A stretch of DNA of 64,000 nucleotides from Merluccius polli (GCA_030340625.1 JAOPHQ010002297.1:42501-106500); one strand, 5' to 3'; counted from the first letter of the stretch, positions 44,701 to 57,128 are shown. Notes: a model not told the origin generated them from the letters alone. Made by a program: numbers and translations.

Positions 44701-45529
44701 GCTAATGATGCATGTCGACAAAGCGTACAGTGGGGTTTAGGAGGCAGAAAGCCAGAATTGCACCTGGAAAGGGGCCCGTGTGTACAGGCTGTCATTAAGT
44801 GATCCAACACAAAATCCTGTGTTAGCAAACAGCAATCCCACTGCAATGCCTTTGAGCAAGGCCCGCTCGCCCCACCAGCAGACTCCTGTGGAGCTTTACC
44901 TTCCAACTTGAAAGCAGAGAAACTTTTTTTATTTTTGGTTAAAACAATATTACGACCCTAATGTCCACCATAAAAAAATCCCCAACCACACAGCAACTGT
45001 GCACTGGATCCTCAAGCGTGATGAGGACGGCACTTAAAACGGCACGTGCCGAGGCGATGGTAAAATTGAGAAGCCGCAGAGAGACAAACGTACGGCGTGA
45101 GGAATGGTGAGCCTCGCCAGAAAGCAGTCTTTGACAGGCTTGAAGATTGGCCACATGTCCACAAAATAGGATAACAGACTATCGCAGCACAGCAGTTACT
45201 CAGGTCATTTCACAGACAGGGAAGAAATGAAAGAAAGTGCTTAATTTTCTTGCTGTAATGATGAGTTTGATTGAAATCGTTTAGTTTTTTTTATGTGAAT
45301 AAATCGTAAAAAAAGAGACTATAATCTCAAAGATCTAGCTAAATGAAATAGCTAACTGTCGTTAAACCAGCTTGTCCTCATCAAAAACTTAAATTAGCTG
45401 ACAGGAAACTTTATTCAAAGAAGGATTGCAGTGAGTTTTATTAGCACAATAAAACAATACAGAATAAAATTCAAACCAATGAAGACCATTGCAATGCTAA
45501 ATAATTCACACCTGTATTACACACGAGAT

Positions 45530-45533
<4 letters not shown>

Positions 45534-45563
<30 letters not shown>
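45534..45563. repeat. (GA)n microsatellite
   Basis: Perfect GA run. The stretch 44700-46740 holds nothing else I can assign; a solo MITE-like end (GTAGGCAGCTTTAATAG) lies near 46003. Confidence 0.93.
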
Positions 45564-45566
<3 letters not shown>

Positions 45567-46743
45567 AATATGTCTTAAGTGCTACTAACAATACTTCCTG
45601 GGACAAGGCACTGGCCTTATAGCAGGAGGGGGGCCACTGTGGCTGCCCACTATGTCCAGAGACAGGTCAAAAAGCAGACATCAAAATCCCAAAAGGGAAA
45701 CAACGAATAACACAGACAAATTTTCAGTTTCTTTAAAAAAAACCAAATATTTTTACTTCCAATGTTTACTCCAGGCTACATGGTTATAACTGCTTTAATA
45801 TATGTAGCCCTACATTACAATGTTATTTTCTATATTTTAAATATACTTCATTCCCCCAATACCAAGTGAAACGAGCAAGTATGGATCAATGCTGTAGATT
45901 AATTAAATGTATTAAATACATCCATATGAATCATAGATAGATTCACAGGAACATGTTACGCCACTTGACAGTCTGTATAGCCGATGCCTTGAAGCTACGC
46001 TGTAGGCAGCTTTAATAGATTTTATTTAAATATAAATATGTATTAAAATGATCTGAATATAATAATTAATGCCACTTTTGGGAAGCTGCAGACCATCATT
46101 AAAGATGGAGGACACCAGCTGGCACAATGGTGTCAATCACTTGTGTGGTGGTGGAATCAGCCTCCAACCTGCTGTCAGAATTCAACTTTCCTATGCTGGC
46201 ATTTCAAAGGCAGATGAGTTCAGAACTAGTGTGAAAAATGCAGTGGATGTGTAGGAAGAGCATGATTTTTTAAAATACATATTTATTCAGTTACTTGCTT
46301 GAATACAATATCCAGGCCTGTTAATGGGTGTAGCTAGTTTCTGGCAGGACACTCTAGTCATGCGCCACCTTTCAGACGGCTAACACGGTCCAATCAAACG
46401 CACGTACACTGATAGGCGGTCAATTTAAGACCCTCCACCTCACACTCTCTGCGATGTTAAGTGCAGAGCTGGATTTCACCCACCACCCCCCCGGCCTCCA
46501 CCTGCTTTGGTTCTGCTCTGTATTGTATGTAACCAATGGGTCGTCTGCCATGCTTTAAATCCTACAGCAGGGGAGCACCCTAAAAGAGTGAATCCATACC
46601 CCCAAACTAAAATGTATTACCTTTACATGCAATAAACGGTTAGATCTGACATGAGTGATTTCTGACAGAACTAGTATGATGGCTCACAGGCTTGTGCGTT
46701 TGCTTCATACACTTTGATGCACATAAGTAAACCAATTGAGTCA

Positions 46744-47249
46744 CAGCCAGGATAGTCTAGTTCAGTGGTTCCCAACCTTTGACTTTAGGTGTACCACTAA
46801 ATTATCATCAAGACCTTTGGCGGACCACCTCATATTCAATGAGGCACAGTGGCTGAGCAAAGAGTGCCAGCGCCCCCTTTATACACATTTATTACTGAAA
46901 GGCCGTGGCCAGTGGGAAATCAGTGCAAAGAAAAAGTCAGCAACGCTGCATATGCTCCCAGTGTGTTTATTTAGCAAACATAAATGAACACAAAACATCA
47001 ATGGAAAAACATATGGTGAATGCATGAAGCGATGCCACTTTTGAAATAACAGCAAGCCATAATACTATATTTACTGAACAATATGTATAATATATTTATT
47101 TTGAATTATGTATATTATGTTTTCTATTGTTGTAAATGTGTCTATTTCAAGAATAAAATCTGCCATACCACCTGCAGTACCCTCATGTACCACCAGCGGT
47201 ATGCGTACCACAGGTTGAAAAACTGATAGTCTCTAGACTATCCTGGCTG
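46744..47249. mobile_element. hAT-like element enclosed by 17-bp perfect inverted repeats
   Basis: Outer arms CAGCCAGGATAGTCTAG (46744-46760) and its exact reverse complement (47233-47249). Just inside the left arm is CAGTGGTTCCCAACCTTT (46763-46780), a classic hAT-type end; inside the right is AGGTTGAAAAACTG, its worn partner. The interior is non-coding and keeps TACCAC motifs near both ends. A clear target duplication is not seen. Confidence 0.7.
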
Positions 47250-49330
47250 GGAATGTCTTAATGACATGTATCTGTGAGGTGCTTTGGATGAAAGTGTCCG
47301 TACTAGTAGTTATAGGAAGCTTTTACCAAAAAATTACAACTGAAAACTCAAAGCAATATTTCTGTAGCAGCACACATACCCCTTCGCTTTGCTTCCCCAT
47401 GAAAGAAACAGTAGGGAGCCTATTAAGTTGATGCATGTGAAGTTTAAGCCAGAGGGCAGAACCAGCACCACGGCCTTTGTGAGTCTGGATGTCTGTTAGA
47501 TGTGTGCAATAGATGCAGTGTACTCTGACTTCATCAGTAACCCACAACGGTTTGAATTTTGGAAAGATTTGGGAAATGTCTTAACGGGCCCCTATTTTAC
47601 CACCAGGAGTGATGCTGATTAGCCATTACAAGCCGTTTCAAAATCTATCCTATAATGACATCAAACGTAGGAGTGCCCACCCCATGTAGTATGATAGATA
47701 GATCATAGATTAACGTAGGCGTATATATGTTCATCATGCATCTGGGTGGACACTCCCACATGTGATGTCACTATGGTAATATTTTGGCAAATCAATATCA
47801 CACCTCGCAGAGAAATAGGGGCCATTGAAGTCAAGTCAAAATGTCAGGTTTTTTCCATTGCGCTTTATGTAATGCTTGCTCTCCGCCTTACAGCACCGAG
47901 AGAGAAAGAGCAATGACATCAGAAACATCAATATTCCTACACTGCCACTAAACCAAAACGATAGGCACCATTTATTCATAAAGGAATTGGGTTTGCAAGA
48001 CTTAGCATTCTGTCGTTACTACCTAATCCCGCTTCTACAATAAGGATTGACAACTCGATCACTAGCTTTGTACACAAATCCCAGCAAAATAGGAAGTAAT
48101 GACATTGTCTAGTCTGCCCAAAGGCAAAATAGAGTAGCAATGAAGTAGTCTGCCTCCCTTTACTAATTGCAAGCATTCATGTCTATTCCATTGTCTTCAA
48201 TGAGCATTACACAATGGACATTATCACATTATGTATTTGCATAACGTCTATTTCTTTTTCTTTTTGTATGACAATGGCACTTGTGTTTCCTCTTCCATGC
48301 CCCTGCAATAGGCCGGCGTTTGGTCAGGCGATTCGTAATGCATTGTCATCTCTGCTGCATTCAGTGGCCTTGGCTTAATGGATCGTGTTCATAATCACTT
48401 ATCAACCGTAGCAATCACAGCTGATACACTTAAAAAGAAGGTGGATCCAGTGATCCAAGGAGTTTGTCTCTCTTGTTCTGACTAAGCGCTTTAAAGGACG
48501 TTTCGAAAAATATGCTTCAGTGCCGTGGCGTATATTGCACTTGTTCGGCACGTTTTTGCATATTACGAATATGAACTAAAGTCAAGACCAATACCATAAT
48601 AGAAATGTTCGATTTGTGTTCTTCAGCCTTTTTAGCGACAGTCAGCTACTAGTGTGAAAAGTGACATAACGAGAACATAACAATGTCACATCACATATCC
48701 AATTAAATGAATGTATCTGCACACTGCACAAAATGTACTTGGTTTGCACATTGTCTGTACGGTTTGAACCTTTGTTACAGTAACAGTAATGTGCCTGCTC
48801 GTTCCACAACACGCGCCCACAGCCTCAGAACTCAAAAATGGGCCAACGCACCCCGAAAAAGAGACATCCTACCCCCAACTCGGCTACAGTCAGCTACAGA
48901 GTCTCTTCCGGTGGGAATGAAGGTAGGCTATACTATGAAATACACTCTCCAATGCATTAAAAACAGCCCTAGAACAGTCCTAGAACTATGAGTTTAAAAC
49001 CGCCCCCACAAAAATGTTTGTTTTTTTTCGTTAAGGTTAAGTTCCATCAACGAGACACAACTCAGACCGTGCAGACATTTAATTAACTGTAGGATTCCTC
49101 TTCCTGTCCCTGATGTGACAAGTTGGATTCTTTATAGTAATTGAACGTGCGTGTGTTTTACACTCTGGGCTCATTTAACACCCTTCAGTCCCAACATCAA
49201 CGATGACGATGAAGAAGAAGAGAGGATAAAAATCAGCTGCACTCCATGAGGAGGTTTATCTTTGGTGGCTGCTGATTTGGTTGCTCTGAATTATTCATCA
49301 ACAGAAACGAACGGCCCGCGCTGCCGGTGA
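47250..49330. other. intergenic, nothing recognised
   Basis: Unique-looking AT-rich sequence without supportable exons. Short frames lack any recognisable domain. Confidence 0.5.
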
Positions 49331-49333
49331 AGG

Positions 49334-49530
49334 CAGAGAGGGAGCGAGGGAGATGGAGAGGGAGAGAGTGAGAGAGAGACAGAGAGGGAGAGAGACAGAG
49401 AGGGAGACAGAGAGGGAGTGAGGGAGACGGAGAGGGAGAGAGAGTGACAGAGAGGGAGAGAGAGCGAGAGGGAGAGAGGGAGCGAGGGAGATGGAGAGGG
49501 AGAGAGAGAGAGAGACAGAGAGGGAGCGAG
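49334..49530. repeat. GA-rich low-complexity array
   Basis: About 200 bases of GAGAGGGAGA and GACAGAGAGGGAG variants. Serine/leucine-rich minus-strand frames over it are artefacts. Confidence 0.93.
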
Positions 49531-50121
49531 GGGAAAGCAGCCTCACCTTATCACTCTTAATCTTAGAAGCTGCAGTAATGCAATTCCTAACATTTAGCAC
49601 TTAATGGCGTGTCAGAGAGAGAACATGATCTAGGGCCATTAGGCTTGTTTTGTGCTGAGGCTCCAAACAGGCCTTTGCCTCTCATCTGGGCTAGCGAGTG
49701 CAAGCAGAGCCGACAAAATACCTTTTCGAAAAAAGTGGGTGAAGATAGTCCAAAGTTTTAGACTATGTTTCAGGACTTTTGACCATGTACCTTGTATGGT
49801 GCAAGTCATTGATTGTGCAGTTTTGGACATCAGCTTTAAAGCACACTTTTACAAAAAAAGATTATTGTTATTATGATTATTATTATGATCATTATGATTA
49901 TTATGATTATTATTCATTACTGTGTTTGTAGTGCTGAATCATATTTGTAAACCAATAGACAGCTTATGTATGGTATGACATGATATGCATACAGTTACAA
50001 ACTTAACTTTAAGTTAAACTTAATGTAAATAAATAATGTATAATATTATACCGAGCACCCAAATCGATCATTTAACAATACATTTTTACATGAGACGTAT
50101 CTTATGTAGATTAGAGCCAAC

Positions 50122-50560
50122 ATTAAAGCTGCTCTAGTTGACCAAGAGCTAGGTTTAAAACAAAATTGGTTCAGCCCTTCATGGATGTGAAAGTATACAA
50201 CAAACAAACATCAGCTCCTCCTTGACGTCACCCTCCCACCCCTCAGTCCCGTTGCGCGGACACCATCTACACGAACAGGCAGTACTGGCCTCAGAGCTTT
50301 TCTGATTGGTCACAGCCTCAGAGCTTTCCTGATTGGTCACAGCCTCAGAGCTTGCCTGATTGGTCACAGCATCAGAGCTTGCCTGAATGGTCACTGGTCA
50401 CAGGCTACAGGGAGTGGCAAACAAACTGTTTATCTCCTATTTACTGTTTATCACGCCAGTGCCAGATATTCTCACAGACCACTTGAGTCACTCACACATG
50501 GGGAGTATGGGGATTTTGCCATATTTGACCATAAAAAGTTACCTACAGCAGCTTTAGTAA
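50122..50560. mobile_element. MITE-like element with inverted ends and internal 27-bp minisatellite
   Basis: The left end ATTAAAGCTGCTCTAG is matched by the reverse complement of the right end, TACTAAAGCTGCTGTAGG. Inside, 50287-50397 holds four copies of a 27-bp unit containing CAGAGCTT and CTGATTGGTCACAGC. The right half (GATATTCTCACAG, TCACTCAC) matches the blocks at 21.5 and 56.5 kb. Confidence 0.65.
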
Positions 50561-50776
50561 TTAAAGGAAATATGAATTGAAAAATATATTTTATGATTAA
50601 CTTAAGTTAGAAGTAGTGGGAGCTGTGTAATAGTGTGGTAATATTCAGGTTACATGGAAACAACCAGTTGTAATAATCTATTACTAGAACTATTTATATA
50701 CGAGCTCAATGACAGCACCCTAAAGAAGACTAAGTATAATAACAATAATATTAATAATGTATTAATTGGTTTAAAC

Positions 50777-51083
50777 TAGTGATGGGTGCGATAACGCGAG
50801 ATTTTTATCGCCGTTAATATTTTTATCCGGTAGCACCCCCCCACCCCCCGCTCAACAATTGCGCAGACCCACTTTTAGTAATTATTTAGGCAATATAAGT
50901 CATTATTTAGGTAATATAAGTCATTATTCAGGTAATATAAGTCATTAGTTAGGTAGCAAACACATATTAAGGACACCTTCGACATCATTCAAAGGAGCCA
51001 CGTTAATCTAGATTAACCTAGATTAATTTCAAGCTTAGTCTAGATTAATCTAGATTAAATATTTTAATCTATGCCCATCTCTA
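50777..51083. mobile_element. 307-bp MITE with 8-bp palindromic target duplication
   Basis: The ends TAGTGATGGG and CCCATCTCTA are near-perfect inverted repeats. The flanks are identical 8-mers GTTTAAAC (50769-50776 and 51084-51091). The interior carries GCGATAACGCG, a repeated GTAATATAAGTCATTATTTAG unit (about 50889-50960) and repeated TCTAGATTAA. The 8-bp duplication points to hAT. No coding frame. Confidence 0.75.
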
Positions 51084-51091
51084 GTTTAAAC

Positions 51092-52700
51092 GCATACTAT
51101 ATTTCATAGCAAAAATGTCACAGTCTTTAAATGTCGGTGTATAAATGCTTAGTAGATAGTCCTCACTTTAGCTGAGTTCACACAAAATTCTTAGCTATTG
51201 CTTTCTAATTACCTGAACCAATCATTAATTGCAGCATTATTATGTGTTTATAAAGCATTATTAACTATTATTAACATTATAAATAGTTTGTAAATCATTA
51301 AGTAAGCTTTAGAAATGATCTCTGTCTCATTATCTTATGAATCATTTACAACTAATTATGAATGTCCTACTAATGAGTATTAATGTAGGAGCAATGCTTT
51401 ATAGATGATGAATTCACTATTTACTACTACTTTATTAATGCAGGGCAGTAGTTCAGTGCATGTAAAACATTCCCGATGACTTGTGCGCGCTTGCGCGTGT
51501 GTGTGTATGTTTTCACAGTTCATGTGCAACATATTTAATAGCAAAACATAAATAACTTGCGACTCAAATGAAGTACCATCTAGTTGATCACATCTTAAAA
51601 CATCACCGAAGTGACTCCTGCGCACACATGTGTTTTCTCTATTCCATTAGATGGCCCCTGACTTCACATAGTTGTCGCGGCGACAGTCCTCCCTCCCTCT
51701 CTATGACCCCTCTATGAGGACGTCCCCTCAGGACCCATTAGCTGGGTTCATGAGGTGGCTCTGCATATGCCCAATTATATGTTAATGAAGACAAGTGGTG
51801 CAGAGCCAGACCGCGCCCCCGGCCCTGTTCACGTCTGCCTCCTCCTCACCTGCACGATGAGGACATGATTGAGAAACGTGAGTAGCTCAGCGAGACCCCC
51901 CCCCCCCTCCCCCCGTGCGATGGTCGATGAAGGTGAACGAGACTCCCAACAACATACGGCAGATCCTATTAAAGGTGCAACCTTCATGACTATCTGGTAT
52001 GTACATTAGAGAGACAGAGACAGAGACAGAGGGATGAATGTGCGCCACCTTTGATAGGCATATACTGTATATTATATGTGTGTGTCTGTGTGTTTATTTA
52101 GTTGCCATCTAACCACGATGGGACGCAATTCTTCAAATCTTATTCGTGCTCCCTAATCTTATCTTACTCTTATCTTAATCTTATGTTATCTTAATCTCAT
52201 CTTAGTCTTATTTAAACATAACATAGTAGGACTGCTGGATCCCAGATTACAATGAGACTTACCTGTATAAATTAAAGTGGAATAGGATACACAAATTACC
52301 TGCGGGAGCCTTTTAAATAAATAAGCAGTAACTATAAAACAGAGGACCTGCGGTGTCCTGTAGTTGACCAGGTTTGATGTGAACGACAGAAAGGTCAACA
52401 CACTTATTACGAGCTTGTCAGTCCATTTGAGTCGGCCTGTGCTGATTTGAGAAAAAAAAGAAATGCTTATTCCTCAGCAAACCAGGAGACTATAACAGCA
52501 GCGTTTCCCTGTGACTGCGTGCTTTCTGCCAGTGTGTTGACAGGTTACAAAGAGCATTGTTGCATTGCACGTTGTCTACATAAGCATTTTCTGAATACAC
52601 TATATTACGATTAAAATGACATTACTATTACAATTTTTATATCTATTCACACACAATCAAATGTTTGCTAAGCAATTTCACACTACACAACCTGGCTAAT
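51092..52700. other. intergenic stretch
   Basis: No gene is supported. It includes a short GC-richer block at 51650-51850 with homeodomain-like TAAT and CATTAGC motifs that could be regulatory, and a C12 run at 51896-51907. The regulatory idea is a guess. Confidence 0.3.
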
Positions 52701-52704
52701 TCAC

Positions 52705-52705
<1 letters not shown>

Positions 52706-52745
<40 letters not shown>

Positions 52746-52788
52746 CTTGTTTGGCCCCCCAACACACACTCCACACCCCCCCCCCCCC
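52706..52788. repeat. (GT)n and poly-C
   Basis: GT repeat 52706-52742 and C13 at 52776-52788. Confidence 0.93.
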
Positions 52789-53530
52789 ACCCAGTATGTT
52801 TCCGTATCAAACAAAGGAAAGGAAAGTGTATAGTGTTGGTCACAAGAGGGCATGTCGCACAATAAAACAAACAAATTGCTAATGTCTTTTTCAGGAGCTA
52901 ATTTTCTGCTTTGTGGCACGGCCCATAAAGCGAGGTTATTTTCTCCCCCATCGAGGGACGGATAGAGATTTAACTGTCTTTTTCTCTTTATTGTCTCATT
53001 TAAACCATGCACATGGCGCAAATTGAAGAGGGGCTCTGTTGGCGTAGGGGTGGCATGTTTTTTCTTTGATTATATCAGAACAAGAGAGAGTAGAGTAACA
53101 TGTTTTAATAAGATACGTTCACATATCTCCATACATACATGCATACTTGATGTTTCATTGTGAAACGTGGCATCGCCGTTGTCTTAGCAGTGTGTGTGTC
53201 CCCTTATTTTATTATAAACACGGGTGACCTTTTTTGTTTGTGTTCAAGTGGCAACGCTGCAGTGGGAGAGCCGTTGATGTGACAGCAGGGGTGGCGCGCG
53301 GACAAAATTAGCTGAAAAGCCAGAGCCCTTGTTGTCATTATACACTCCCGGCGCGCGGTAATGTAGCCACCTGCTGTACCGCCGTGTACAGTAACTCTGA
53401 TCCCATCCCTGGGGGGGCTGGGTACCGCCTAATGACTCCGGAGTATCACACAACAATGTCACCAACGCATGGGCAAGGTTAGACAGGAAGAAAAGACGAG
53501 TTGTATACTGTATAAATAACTTGCCTCTCA

Positions 53531-53531
<1 letters not shown>

Positions 53532-53561
<30 letters not shown>

Positions 53562-53945
53562 CTCTCGCTCTCTGTTTCTATCTTGTTCTCTCTGTCGCTC
53601 TCTTTCTGTCTCTTTTTATATCTCTGTTTCTCTCCATCTTTCTCCCCCTCAAATCTCTCGTCGTCTCGCTCTATTTTTATATCTCTCTCTCTGTTTCTCT
53701 CTATCTTTCTGTCTCTCAATCTCTCTTTGTCGCTCTCTCTTTATATCTCTCTGTTTTTCTCTATCACTCTTTCTCTCTCTCTCAATCACTCTTTGTCTCT
53801 TTTTATATCTCTCTATGTTTCTTTATATCTTTCTCTCTCTCAATCTCAATCTTTGTCTCTCTCTCTCTCTCGCTCTCTCTTTGTCTTGCTCTCTTTCTCT
53901 TTCTCTATCTCTCTCACTCGTTCTCTATCTATTTCGCTCCCTCTA
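53532..53945. repeat. GT repeat plus CT-rich minisatellite, about 62-bp period
   Basis: After a GT run (53532-53560) comes about 385 bases of CT-rich DNA. TTTATATCTCT recurs at about 53616, 53674, 53740 and 53803, each followed by GTTT and CTCAATCTCT-like segments, so it is a minisatellite with a period near 60-66 bases. All three + frames stay open only because of composition. Confidence 0.85.
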
Positions 53946-54041
53946 CTCTCTACTAGTGAAACCATAATTGTTCAGCTGGGAGTCAAACACCTCAACAAAT
54001 AGACTATCCATTGTCAGGTATCAGTCTCTTGTAATGGACAG

Positions 54042-54129
54042 GAAGAAGAAGAAGAAGAAGAAGAAGAAGAAGAAGAAGAAGAAGAAGAAGAAGAAGAAGA
54101 AGAAGAAGAAGAAGAAGAAGAAGAAGAAG
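54042..54129. repeat. (GAA)n microsatellite
   Basis: About 29 perfect AAG triplets, 88 bases long. Confidence 0.98.
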
Positions 54130-54279
54130 CATCCAATCACTCCTCCTCCTCCTCATTCACATCCTCCTGGGAGAGAGAAGAGATGACCTCCAACCATGAG
54201 CTCTTCACTTCAATCAGTCAAATCATAACTGCGCTGGTGTTGTGTGACGTTTATTATGTCTGGACAGGAAACCATGCCA

Positions 54280-54860
54280 CCCCCCCCCCCCCCCACTCCG
54301 GTAATGACCACTAGGGCCATGGATAAAAATGCTTGATAAACGCCAGCTTCCCAGGGCCGCAGGGCTGGGTGGACACAGACCCTGACTAATGACAGCCATG
54401 CAGGGGAGGCGTGGGGTGGGGGGGGTTGGGGAGGGGCGTGGAGGACAACTCTGCTCCACATCAGGTCTGGCCCTGCCCTGGCTTTTGAGACAGTCATGGT
54501 GGTGGTGGCGGCGGTGGTGGTGGTGGAGGTAGTGGTGGTAGCACAGCAGCGGTGGTAGGGATGGGGATTATGGTGGTGATAATGGTGTCAGGGTTCGATG
54601 AGGTGATGGTGGTGGTGGTGGGTTGAGGAGGAGGTGGTGGTGTGTGTGTGTGTGTACATAGGTATCGGTGTGGGGAGTGGCGGTTGAGGAGGTAGTGGTG
54701 ATGGTGGTGGAGGGAGGTGGTGTGTGACTGTGTGTACATAGGTATCGGTGTGTGGGGGAGTGGGGGTCGAGGAGGAGGTGGTGGTGGTGGTGGTGGTGGA
54801 GGGAGGTGGTGTGTGACTGTGTGTACATAGGTATCGGTGGGGGGCGGTGGGGGGCGGTGG
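54280..54860. repeat. poly-C, GGT-rich tract and 80-89-bp minisatellite
   Basis: C15 at 54280-54294; GGT-type triplets from 54497; then three copies of a unit containing TGTGTACATAGGTATCGGTG beginning at 54651, 54731 and 54820. Proline-rich minus frames across it are artefacts. Confidence 0.9.
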
Positions 54861-55330
54861 CCCTCAGGTAGGGATCTCTCATTTGCAGCCCTGCTCTTCA
54901 CACTGTATGGACAGGCTTTCCACTGGGGAACGTAGAGAGCCCTGTGGGTGGCATAGTCACAGTAATGAGAGATTTAAGAGGACTAAAGTAAGTCACTACA
55001 GCACATGGCGAAAACTAACAAAAAAATATGCTGATTGTAATAATGTGTGATTTTTTTTGTGCCTTTTAGTTAGTCATTTATTCACAATATTAAATATTGT
55101 ATATAAATGACATTAACTAAAAAGCTTCTACATATGCAATACGATAAATGCTAGACAGTGTGATACAGTTAATGCATGCTTTTGATTGCGATACCTGTAC
55201 CGTATACCGTATGCAACGGGTATTGAACACATCCTCACCATTTTCCCGCGCGCTTTGTGATTGAAGGAAAACGATGTTACAGTATTTAAAGAAGGTCTCG
55301 CCAAAGTCAAACAGCCAGCGGACTCCACTA

Positions 55331-55334
<4 letters not shown>

Positions 55335-55367
<33 letters not shown>

Positions 55368-55453
55368 ACCCAGCAGAGTGCAGCAATGCCATTTCCACCG
55401 AATGAAGAGAGTACACCGCTCCCCTTACTTTCTAATGCTTCTTTCTTTCCACC

Positions 55454-55510
<57 letters not shown>

Positions 55511-55801
55511 GAGCGAGGGGAGCGACAAGAGTAGTGATGAGAAGAGAGAGAGGAGATGGCCGTTCTGATGGATGGCAGAGGTGTCTGGCTGGTTCAAACC
55601 ATCGCTGTGCAGCAGCTGTGGTGTGTGTGTGTGTGAGCGTGTGCGTGTGTGTGTGCATGTGTGTGTGTGCGTGTGTGTGTGTGCCTGCTGGACAATGGGC
55701 ACTAATAGCCCACAAAGCCACCAGGACACTAAGACAACAATGTTGTCTTCGCTTAGTGACCCTTTGGCTAACGGAGACCCCCCCCCACACACACACACAC
55801 A
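55335..55801. repeat. cluster of AC, GA and GT microsatellites
   Basis: AC at 55335-55364, GA at 55459-55503, GT-rich at 55618-55682, C8/AC at 55779-55801. No coding signal is seen between them. Confidence 0.93.
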
Positions 55802-55947
55802 CTTGCAGCTGTAATAGCTCACTAGTCCTTACACAGTGACTATTTCAGTTCTGGAGGTTATGATCTTTCAACACCCAATTATAGCTGTTGATTTTCTTAT
55901 TTGTATTTTTTTCTGTAGTGTGCATTTACAGTATGTATCTCCCCTCT

Positions 55948-55985
<38 letters not shown>
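55948..55985. repeat. (CT)n microsatellite
   Basis: CT run directly upstream of a SINE-like fragment. Confidence 0.93.
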
Positions 55986-55990
<5 letters not shown>

Positions 55991-56004
55991 GTCTTGTGCT
56001 TCGG

Positions 56005-56140
56005 GTGTTGAATACCAACTAAAAGGTTGTGATTTCGAAGCCCCGACTTCTGCAGTCTACCTGTAGGCCTCCTGGAGCAAGATGCCCCCGAACCCCTCAC
56101 TGATGCTATCGAAAGAAAAACAATCACTGTAAGTCGCTTT
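56005..56140 (+). mobile_element. tRNA-derived SINE fragment
   Basis: GGTTGTGATTTCGAAGCCCC is a box-B-like head. It is followed by CCTGGAGCAAGATGCCCCCGAACCCC, the worn GAGCAAGGCACC motif, and ATCACTGTAAGTCGCTTTAGG, the forward teleost SINE tail. Confidence 0.7.
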
Positions 56141-56228
56141 AGGAAGAAAACATCTTCAGAAAAACTAAACAGTAAATAGATACCTAACCTTTGTGAATTG
56201 AATTACATTTAATGTCACATTTGACATG

Positions 56229-56390
56229 TGTGTGCACGTGTGTGTGTGTGTGTGTGTGTGTCTGTCTGTCTGTGTGTGCGTGAGTGCGTGAGTACGTGCA
56301 TATGCACCTGTCTCTGTGTAAAATGTGTTTTGTTATATTTCCTTGTTCTCAAATCTCAAATCCTCTGATGTAGGTACGATTCAAGAGTTG

Positions 56391-56423
<33 letters not shown>
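56229..56423. repeat. (GT)n and (GA)n microsatellites
   Basis: GT at about 56229-56261 and GA at 56393-56423. Confidence 0.93.
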
Positions 56424-56447
56424 CGGAAGAGAGCAAGATTGTATACG

Positions 56448-56745
56448 TCCCCTCCCTCTCCGCTCCCTCCCTCCCTCTCCGCTCCCTCCCTCCCATTGCC
56501 TTTGCCATTGAGCAGTGTCAGGCACCTGTGGTTGACACCAGGCAAGATGGATTCCCCTGAACCAATCACGGAAGAGACGCCCTGATTGGTCAGAAATGAG
56601 CCAGGAGCGGCCTAACATCTTAAATTGGCAGGCGCAGCGCATTTCACTCACCAGGCCCTACGGCTGACGGACGGCTGCCATTTCAGACCAATTACACTGA
56701 AATTAAAGCACTGAAATTAAAGCACTGAAATTAAAGCTCTTAAAT
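56448..56745 (+). repeat. CTCC-rich tract plus MITE-like block, copy B
   Basis: Copy of the 21.37-21.75 kb block: CTCCCTC tract (56448-56505), then 56511-56745. It carries two inverted CCAAT boxes (CCAATCA and GATTGG) about 20 bases apart and ends with three perfect 14-bp copies of ACTGAAATTAAAGC (56696-56737), which copy A lacks. Confidence 0.65.
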
Positions 56746-56855
56746 CCCAGCTACTGCACTTTGTGTCTAAATAAGCACACACTGTCTATGGAGTTACCCA
56801 ATAAGCAGGACCACATTATTATTATTATTTACGTATGTGTGTGCGCCTCTGAGAC

Positions 56856-56862
<7 letters not shown>

Positions 56863-56916
<54 letters not shown>

Positions 56917-56931
56917 CAGAGAGAGAGAGCG
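56863..56931. repeat. (GA)n microsatellite
   Basis: GA run with a few C interruptions. Confidence 0.93.
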
Positions 56932-57124
56932 ATATCGGTATACAGTAGGCTACCTCTTCACAGTGACAGGCGAACGGGGAGGAGGTGATGATTTAAGGAC
57001 TCCTGCGCCTGAGCGTAGAAACCAGACGAGACCGGAACTCACGCACACACCTGTCACACACCTGAGACAGACGAGACAGGCATAGTAGTTTAAAAAATAC
57101 AACAACAAAAAAATTAAAAATATA

Positions 57125-57128
<4 letters not shown>

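Noticed and set aside
50179..50394. 71-codon minus frame with repeated AVTNQ-SSE units
   Set aside because: The peptide repeat is the translation of the 27-bp minisatellite, a multiple of three; no other sign of coding.
50287..50397. CRISPR-like array
   Set aside because: Units are contiguous without unique spacers, in a eukaryotic setting; it is a minisatellite.
53521..54002. Three overlapping 140-154-codon plus frames, Ser/Leu rich
   Set aside because: A CT-rich tract is open in all three frames by composition alone.
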